A stretch of 64,000 bases of DNA from Pseudopyrenochaeta lycopersici. Lineage: Eukaryota; Ascomycota; Dothideomycetes; Pleosporales; Pseudopyrenochaetaceae. The translations under genes were made by a program, and so were the position numbers. This document shows positions 57,292 to 64,000 of the stretch, in pieces (positions within the stretch are counted from its first letter, which is position 1; each line of letters opens with the position of its first letter). The notes under the pieces were generated by a model. That model worked only from the letters and a program-made list of their open reading frames with translations. It did not search any database and was not told where the DNA came from. The DNA is taken from NCBI GenBank assembly GCA_003313425.1, contig NHZP01000011.1, positions 62,001-126,000 of the forward strand, in the 5' to 3' direction.

Positions 57292-59027
57292 ATGGAAATC
57301 CCAACCAAAGAACCCGTTGTTGATGGACAACCTTTCGATGTCGAGGCCGAAATGGCTGGGCCGCAAAGCGCCAAACTCACCGAGACAAAAGGCAGTGCAG
57401 ACGACACGCGTGCCATGTGGAGGATGGGCAAGGTGCAGGAGATGCAACGTAATTTTCGATTCCTGTCCATCTTTGGATTCTCCATGATCCTCATGGCGAG
57501 TTGGGAGACGATGCTCGGGTAGGCTTTCCATCGTGGCTTGAGTGAAGAAGTAAAACTAAGTTTTACTAGCACTTCTACGATTGGCCTTATAAACGGCGGT
57601 ACGGCTGGATTAATCTGGATGTATCTTATTTGTTGGATAGGCTTTATCTTTGTGAACACCTCCATGGCCGAAATGGGTTCCATGGCGCCGACTTCCGGGG
57701 GACAATACCACTGGGTCAGCGAATTTGCTCCTGCTCAGAGCCAGAAATTCCTCAGTTATATCATCGGTAGGTGAGAGACGCCACAAAATTAGACTGGCAC
57801 TGATGTTTCCATAGGATGGCTTTGTGTATTGGGGTGGCAGACAGGCGCGGCAAACACTGCGTTCTTGGCTGGCTCACAGATCCAGGGTTTGATCGCTCTC
57901 AACAACCCAAACTACTCTTTCCAACCATGGCATGGTACGCTGCTAGTATTTGCAGTATCAGCATTCAACATTATCTTCAACACGTTTCTCGTCAAGAGAC
58001 TACCGTTGATCGAAGCGATCGTCCTGGTCGTTCACGTCTTTGGTTTCTTCGCCATCCTAGTGGTACTATGGGTCACAGGGCCTATCGGAGATGCACACAC
58101 CACCTTTACGACGTTTAACGACTTTAGTGGATGGAATAATAGGGGCCTAGCTACGCTCTCTGGTCTTGTAGCAGTGGTATTACCACTGCTTGGGGCAGAC
58201 GCTGCTGTGCATATGTCGGAAGAACTTCGAGATGCTTCTAAGACACTTCCTAGGAGTATGCTCTGGACTACGGTCATTAACGGCTCTATGGGTTTCGTTA
58301 TGCTTATAACCTTTTGCTCAGTCCTGGGTAGCATTGACGACGCACTAGCATCGCCAACAAAGCAAGCATATCTCTACGTCTTCTACAACTCCACCGAATC
58401 AGTCGCAGGAGCATCGGCAATGGGCGCCCTTATTATCACCATGGCGATCTTCTGCAATCTATCTATTACTGCAACATCTTCTCGACAACTCTTCGCCTTT
58501 GCACGCGATCAAGGCGTTCCATTTAGCAATACTTTTGCATATGTCAGTATCTTACATTGTGTGCTTGTTGTTCCTTATGCTAACCTTGACAGATTCCTCC
58601 TAAATGGGATGTACCAATCAACGCCATTTACCTTTCATTTGCAGTATCCTGCCTTCTCTCACTGATCAATCTCGGCTCCTCAGTGGCTCTAATGAATATT
58701 GCATCGCTATCGACCGCCGCTATCCTCGCATCATATATCGTATCTATATCATGCATAGCCCTTAAGCGCATTCGGGGCGAACCACTTCTTCCCTCGAAAT
58801 TCAAGCTAGGTCGTGCCGGTCTGCCAATTAACATAGTATCTATCATCTATCTAACATTTGTGTTTGTATTTTGTTTTATGCCAATGGGGCCAAAACCGAC
58901 ACCAACGGGTATGAATTGGAGCATTTTGATGTTTGGTTCTACCATTATCTTCTCACTGGTGTATTATTATGTAAAGGGAAGGCATGTCTATGTGGGGCCG
59001 GTAGCCTATGTCCGCAAGTCGGCATGA
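57292..59027 (+). CDS. APC-family permease (choline/GABA/amino-acid type)
   Basis: Four exons in phase: 57292-57518, 57570-57766, 57815-58542 and 58593-59027, with introns of 51, 48 and 50 bp; the last carries a GCTAAC branch point. They encode 528 residues, typical for the fungal choline/GABA permease group. Visible motifs are MQRNFRFLSIFGFSMILMASWE at the first TM segment, the INGGTAGLIW loop, AEMGSMAPTSGGQYHWVSEFAP, VLPLLGADAAVHMSEEL, SSRQLFAFARDQGVPFS and VPINAIYLSF, then KRIRGE with LGRAGLPINI, all standard in this family. About 12 hydrophobic segments are present. It imports a small nitrogen compound with protons across the plasma membrane; the substrate cannot be told from sequence alone. 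The frame has no lesions. Confidence 0.88.
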
Positions 59028-61792
59028 GTAACGTGGATGCGTCGAATTTCACATTTTAGATCCACGAGTCTAGATAGCTAAAAGATATAGAACATTAGTT
59101 GAACGTTGCAAAAGTACCCAGTCAGTTCGTTAGGGTAGTTCTAGATTTTCTTCTTGCTGGGCGGGCTCTTGGTATGCCATGGGGCGACCGCGGCTAGGAG
59201 TGCTCAGGAAGCGATGAAACACGCTGCCAGTATGGATAGCAAACTGCAATCGTTCGGATCATTTCCATTATACTAGGATCGCAAGGTAAAGTCATAACAT
59301 GGTTGAATATTCATGTGAGAACATCTTTCTTTGGCGACACGAAGGTCAATGTGATGAAAACTGTCCAAGGTGCAGGCCCAAACTCGGTACACTTTTCCAA
59401 ATAACCAGGTCAATGGTTACGGCGAACTAAGGTGAGTTTCGCTTATATGTAGGTCCATGCCGTGCTGCGCCACGTGTGGGGATCGTGAACGTGTTGAGCT
59501 TGAGGATGAGACAATCTCTGGGGGTTTTGAATTGCCGATTCGAACGGTCGGCAATGGAAACCGTATTGGTTCCAGTGTAGCGAGATTGCAACCAGTATTC
59601 GAATCAGGAGCGTTCCGCGACGATCCGTAGCACGTTGGCACAGGGTTGGCGTCTCTTCGGTATTACTGCTGCAGATCCCTTCGACATGTGTATTTCCCAG
59701 CCCGTACTTCGATGCCGAGTCAGCGACTACAGCACGCGATACCCTTTTTCTCTCATTCCCTGTCTCTTTCCTTGTTCGCCGCTAGACACGCGGAGATAAA
59801 ACTTATCTCAGAAAGACAGCGCCTACAGTAAGGAGTGCCCAGCACAGCTTACCAACGTCTCCACGTTCCCAAACCCTGTTCATATTAACCGTCCTTGAAA
59901 GTACCTGCGATTCACGGAAACTATTCTTGTTATGTACTTTATGAGCAGGTTAGTGATAGAAGTTCAAAGTAGTCCCTTCTACTAACTGTTTTCTCTCTAA
60001 AAACTGGTCTCTTAAGGAACTTGCTCTCATCTTATATAATATCTATCTTAGGAATAATTGTAATTATTACAAATACATATCTTGTAGTATAGTTTTTCTC
60101 AGTTATCTACGTACAGTGTATTTCATCGCCAAAAGCAACAAACCACTCAAAGCGACAAAACTTGCTAAGATCACAACAACTTTCGTGATCCTACTATGTT
60201 CTGATCACGCCACGCTTTACCGGAAGAAAACAAATATCAGGCATCAGCTCCATCTTTTAAGCATATATGCCTAATGAGTTCCAAGGTATCAAGCCGTTGC
60301 TGCATCGTTTAAGGTTAAATACCTAAGTCTCTCTAAACGCGTAAAAGAAATCCCATTTCAACTCACGGAGGTGTCTTTCAAAAGTTCTTGCTCAACCAAA
60401 TGTAGCTTTTTCTACCAAGTTTACGAACATTAAAGTAAGGAAGGAATTTATACTTCGCCCTCTTATTTCAGGATAACAGAAAATAAAAAAATCCAAAATT
60501 TTAGATCTTATTTGTTAGAGCGAGGCCAATATGATAGAGTAATAAAAAGAGACTTTTGTTGTTACTGTTATACAGACAGTATACAGTATAGCATAAAAAG
60601 TCTTAGCGTTGCTTCTGCCTTGCACAATTCCAGCAAGAACTTTTGAAAAGCACCTCCGTAAAATACCTATAATTTGTCAGAAGTAGTCTGCAAACAAGGA
60701 GCAAACAGCTATCTAATATGTTTTTTAAGTAGAAATCCTAAAGTTTGCGGCCCGACTGTGTACGGTAACAGATGTAGCGCAACTATCGAAACTTAAATGT
60801 CTTTTATTTAAGTAAGTCTAGTGCTCAAAAGTTTGAATGTATGGGGATTATGATTAGGGTTCATGACCGCAGTCATCTCGGTGATGACTGACTGACGCCA
60901 TAACCAAAAATACGCAACTCAAGGGTAGGCTTCACTCCATGCCAAACACAGACGAACGAGGGTAGATACGGCACTGCATAATATTATAGGGATTAACTGC
61001 TATATCGTCTCGTTACGTTTCTTCCTCTTGGTCCACGCGCGCATACATTCATTCCGGGAGACGATCGGATTCTACGGTTCAGTTGCGCCCACAAGGTGCT
61101 CGCTCTCACATGCACAATAAGTGACCAGTTCTCACTTGTGCTACTGAGTTACAGAACTCTCGTGTTGTATATATAGAGCGTCTTCCAGGCTCTTCATGTT
61201 CCCTTGCGGGTGCAGGATGCCCCACAGATCTGTCCCTAACTCTGGATTACAACTCTCAAGCACCGTCATAAGGGCGTCGAGCAGCGAGGCAACGTTGAGA
61301 ATTGGTCGACTGTTGATAAGTATGGCGGAGTTGGCGTACGTAGTTATAGTGATTCATGTGCCGTTAGGGCGGGAGGGGAGGAGGTTGTTCGTTTGGCAAA
61401 CCCCTGTCTGCTGGATTTCATAAGCATAGTTGATTATCGCGCTAGGCATAACTTATTAACCATGATATAATACACCCATGCTAGTTTGCACAATGGACGA
61501 CATAATTGACGTCAAACCCGTTGCTGTGTAGGCGGACGCCTTCATACGTATTTTGACGACGAAAGGTACTTAAGTTCATCAAGTGACTTCTCGTCCTGTC
61601 AGCAACAAAATGAGGTGGTCATTGACCTTGAAAGTGAAGACCAAAATTCGAAAGCAGTAGAAAGAAGGATTGAGAACAGCAGAGAAAGAATTTCCAGTGT
61701 GCTCAAGTATTACTTGCGTAGCTCTCGTCAAAGTATGAACGTACCTCCAGAAATCGATGCCGGTGTATCCGCGCTTTTCTGTGGCTGTCTGC
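59028..61792. other. Long intergenic region, no supported gene
   Basis: Only short ORFs without recognisable domains (for example 59417-59641, 61196-61423, 61615-61866). It contains one imperfect long inverted repeat (60364-60660, listed separately) and a small hairpin (CAGTCATC-TCG-GTGATGACTG) near 60873-60893. Confidence 0.4.
60364..60660. repeat. 297-bp unit ended by 29-bp imperfect inverted repeats
   Basis: The left arm 60364-60392 and right arm 60632-60660 match at 26 of 29 positions (ACGGAGGTG...TTTCAAAAGTTCTTGCT). The interior is AT-rich and non-coding. This resembles a MITE, but no target duplication is apparent. Confidence 0.5.
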
Positions 61793-62355
61793 TCAAGGCC
61801 CCTTTATGGCGAGAGGGATCGGTCGTATATATAAATCAGGGTTCCAGGGCAACTTCATCATATTAAAGATAGTGGGCGCGATATCAGTGCAACTTGTCAC
61901 TAAGTCCGTAACCTTGCCGGCCGGAAAATCGGTGCCTCTGATTTGAATCCCTCCTGGACGAGTTTGATATACCCTCATATTATAGAATGAGGATTTCGTA
62001 ATCTACAAAAAAGGCATGGGGTACTAACCGCGGGGGAAAGGTCATCAGTCACGTTGGTGCTATGCGATAGTTTTCTAGTAAATATGTTGGTGCGGGTCGG
62101 ATAGCAGATTAAAAGTGGTACTTGAATTCTTTCACTAAAACTCATTTCAATCAAAACATGGCACATACCAGAAATACTGAACAAACAAAGTGCCACGGTC
62201 CACGACGTTTCTTTTAAATTGGCCATATCATCAAGAGATTGCATATGGACACCTTGATTGTCGGTAGGAATCAAGACGGCGCTCGCTACTGCATCTTGAG
62301 CGGCAATAGTAGCACTTTTCATGAGGATAAATACAGAAAGAGTTAACCCATGCAT
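61793..62355 (-). pseudogene. Sulfatase with a large internal deletion
   Basis: The ATG at 62355 starts a signal-peptide-like sequence (MHGLTLSVFILMKSATIAAQ) and then VLIPTDNQGVHMQSLDDM, the sulfatase N-terminal metal site (families have LTDDQD; one Asp is Asn here). Next comes the active-site block as ICYPTRTNIFTRKLSHSTNVTD, the C-x-P-S-R signature with Thr for Ser, and GYIKLVQEGF in another frame. The sequence then jumps to IRGTDFPAGKVTDLV and SCTDIAPTIFNMMKLPWNPDL (61793-61978), which normally lies some 300 residues further on. The whole middle of the enzyme is gone. It would have cleaved sulfate esters outside the cell; it is now dead. Confidence 0.72.
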
Positions 62356-63515
62356 TTTTAAAAGAGACTTATGTAGGAGCTGTTGTCTAACAACATATGA
62401 ACCGATAAAACAGCTATCTCTTATACTCGTTCTTTGTTCTGCTTCAAGAGGCAACGGTGAAATAGATGGACTTAACCTGACTAAGATCTTGCGACATAGT
62501 GTGGGGTACTTTTTTCCATGTAATCTGCTACTTGACAAAATATTTATATGAAGCAAGGATCTTGCGAGGTTGTGCCGCATATCTTGAACTCTGTCTCATA
62601 CCCGATTTCTGAAGAAGCCTAAGGGCGTCCAAGTCAGAAGAAGCGCATGCACATTTACTTAAAACTAGAGACCTGGTCGTTTACGGCATTATGGTGTGCT
62701 GAAGGCGCAGGATCCGTCCGAGCCCCTAGAGAAGTGTAGCTAAGCGGATTCACCGGATTTTGGGTTCTTGGCCCTTAGACCCTGATGCTATGACGGCGGG
62801 GCGGCTGCGCAGCTATGTGCATCCATTCCCTAATGCGTTGCCTATCTCATTCTAAGGATACGAGGGGGTTGCTCAAGCAAATGACGCTGAGTGAAATGGT
62901 GGCTTTTCTGGTTTCCGTCGCGGAGCCAAAGAGACAACTAAACCAAATTTGAGAAGCTACGTGTGCGAAACACAGTTTGTCTGGTGGAAAGGTCTCTTTA
63001 AATTTGAGGTAGCGTTTCAAACTTACTTTTTTGAGTTATTCTGTTGGTTTTGAGTATGCTCCCTCTTGAAGCTTAGTCGAAAATGCGGCTCATCACGTCC
63101 CAGCCGCCTTTCACTAGAAACTCTAGGCTTGTGTGGATACAAACAATAATTTGATTATAGTGATAAGCAACTGACTTTGTGTTTCAGCATGCACATTTCT
63201 GATAGCGTTGAACTAGAATAACAGTGCATATTGAAGAGGGCGACTATTTAAACTCTTAGGCCTTCATATATAGAGTTAAGGTGGCCATCCTGCTAGAAGA
63301 ACTGTTTCATGAAGATATTGTTCTCTAGGGTTGGGAATGCAACACCCCTCTCCTTTGTTGGCGGGCTGAGTCTAGTAGGGAGCTCCTTGTCATACTATTT
63401 GCTGTCAACAAAATCCTTTCCAACCAAGCATAATCACATGGTCAAACATAACGCATCAAGTGAATCAGCATAGTCCTTGAGGACTGCCCTTTTGTATTCG
63501 CATCTGTATGCATCC
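62356..63515. other. Intergenic, nothing recognised
   Basis: No domain or RNA gene is evident. The upstream part of the ORF at 62580-61975 belongs to this untranslated flank. Confidence 0.35.
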
Positions 63516-63758
63516 GCAAACTGTCGCACCTTGGTTTTCAAGGTGTCAGGCGTGGTACCTTTGTCAGACTCACCAAGCTTCCCGTTGTGAGCGGTCTCTA
63601 GTAACTGGATTCCAGCTATCTAGTCCAGATGCTATCTACAACCAAGATAGGAAGAAAAGAGGAGAATTGGGTGCCACGCGAGGTACAAAGTTTTCCGTGC
63701 ACGAGCCGTATATCCGTGCACGACGGCGCAGCCTCGAGCACTGGCCTAGCCCGTTACA
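63516..63758 (-). repeat. 3' LTR of the right-edge gypsy element (outer end uncertain)
   Basis: On the minus strand it starts TGTAACGGGCTAGG right after the stop codon and the purine tract AAAGGGAGGAGGGGGG. The outer end is set tentatively at TGCGACA (63516); other CA dinucleotides nearby are possible. Confidence 0.5.
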
Positions 63759-64000
63759 TTACCCCCCTCCTCCCTTTCTGCGCGTCTTCGTCCATAGCTT
63801 CCATGCCTCAGTCTTACGCACATTCTCAACTGGCTCCCAGGTTGGGTCCGCATAGTCAACCCACTTCACACGTGCTTCTTTAAAGTGTCTTCGGCCCCGC
63901 CTTGTAGCCCTTTCGTCTAATATTCGCTCAACTAGCCAGGCTTCCTCTCCGTCAATAAGTAAGGGCCCTGGTTGGCTGTCCCCAGTCTTCTGGGATGGGA
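63759..64000 (-). CDS. C-terminal chromodomain of a Ty3/Gypsy integrase (partial)
   Basis: A minus-strand frame enters from the right edge without stops: DGEEAWLVERILDERATRRG, then HFKEARVKWVDYADPTWEPV and NVRKTEAWKLWTKTRRK, ending at TAA 63761-63759. Aromatic residues around KWVDYADPTWEP match a chromodomain, which tethers the integrase of chromoviruses to modified chromatin. The terminal Lys/Arg/Gly codons double as the polypurine tract. No RIP-like stops are present, unlike every other retroelement in this window, so the copy may be recent. Only the last 80 codons are visible. Confidence 0.82.
   Translation of the reverse strand, partial: PSQKTGDSQPGPLLIDGEEAWLVERILDERATRRGRRHFKEARVKWVDYADPTWEPVENVRKTEAWKLWTKTRRKGGGG

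Noticed and set aside
57144..57683. Minus-strand 179-codon ORF
   Set aside because: Antisense to exons 1-2 of the permease, whose exon phases, introns and motifs are convincing.
55177..59027. Receptor and permease as part of a secondary-metabolite cluster
   Set aside because: No backbone synthase, tailoring enzyme or transcription factor is visible in the window; two membrane proteins alone do not make a cluster.
61615..61866. 83-codon plus ORF opposite the sulfatase remnant
   Set aside because: Overlaps the sulfatase C-terminal piece on the other strand and shows no domain.

Overview
The window looks like a piece of a filamentous ascomycete (Pezizomycotina) chromosome in which a few ordinary genes sit beside a large mass of mutated transposable elements. 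Evidence for a fungus: short 45-59 bp introns with GTATGT/GTACGT-like donors and GCTAAC-like branch points; a HET-domain gene, a Pth11-like rhodopsin-domain receptor and an APC permease; and Ty3/Gypsy, Copia, Tad1-like LINE, pogo/Fot1-like and MULE elements. The AT-rich blocks show a RIP-like signature read by eye: CAA/CAG/CGA/TGG codons have become TAA/TAG/TGA stops and CpA/TpG is scarce, while CpG (many GCGC, ACGCGT) persists. The closest class cannot be fixed from this sequence.

Layout. 1-1209: two LTRs of a minus-strand gypsy family (the family whose fuller copy lies at 39011-47008), one of them split by a 376-bp solo LTR with a perfect 5-bp target duplication. 1210-2080: AT-rich spacer. 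2081-10313: a pogo/Fot1-type DNA transposon with 42-bp perfect terminal inverted repeats and flanking TA, interrupted by a ~6.07-kb Tad1-like LINE with a 9-bp target duplication. 10330-11140: a second, plus-strand pogo remnant. 11206-12537: a secreted aspartic-protease-like gene that has lost both catalytic motifs. 14200-15830: a broken gene with two SGNH hydrolase domains, cut off by the AT-rich block. 15831-47880: about 32 kb of nested, mutated LTR elements, namely a gag remnant, a truncated Gypsy-A (17262-20690), Gypsy-B (about 21500-28425), a decayed large fungal multicopy gene (about 29000-32560), a full-length Gypsy-A with two 231-bp LTRs (32913-38930), and minus-strand chromovirus Gypsy-C (39011-47008). 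A 38-bp direct repeat brackets this block. 47881-48890: Copia integrase fragment fused to another pogo fragment.

48900-64000 has normal base composition: a Cys-rich single-pass membrane protein gene with one in-frame stop (49736-50703), a MULE transposase fragment, a HET-domain pseudogene (52090-54156), an apparently intact Pth11-like receptor (55177-56523) and an apparently intact choline/GABA-type permease (57292-59027), an internally deleted sulfatase pseudogene (61793-62355) and, at the right edge, the 3' end of an apparently unmutated chromodomain gypsy element (63759-64000) with its LTR.

There is no operon-like unit or obvious pathway. The only genes that read cleanly are the inactive protease homologue, the receptor and the permease; the HET, SGNH, sulfatase and Cys-rich genes are all broken. 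The picture is a gene-poor, fast-decaying accessory or TE-flanking region rather than a new biochemical system. All exon structures are my manual reading without transcript evidence.
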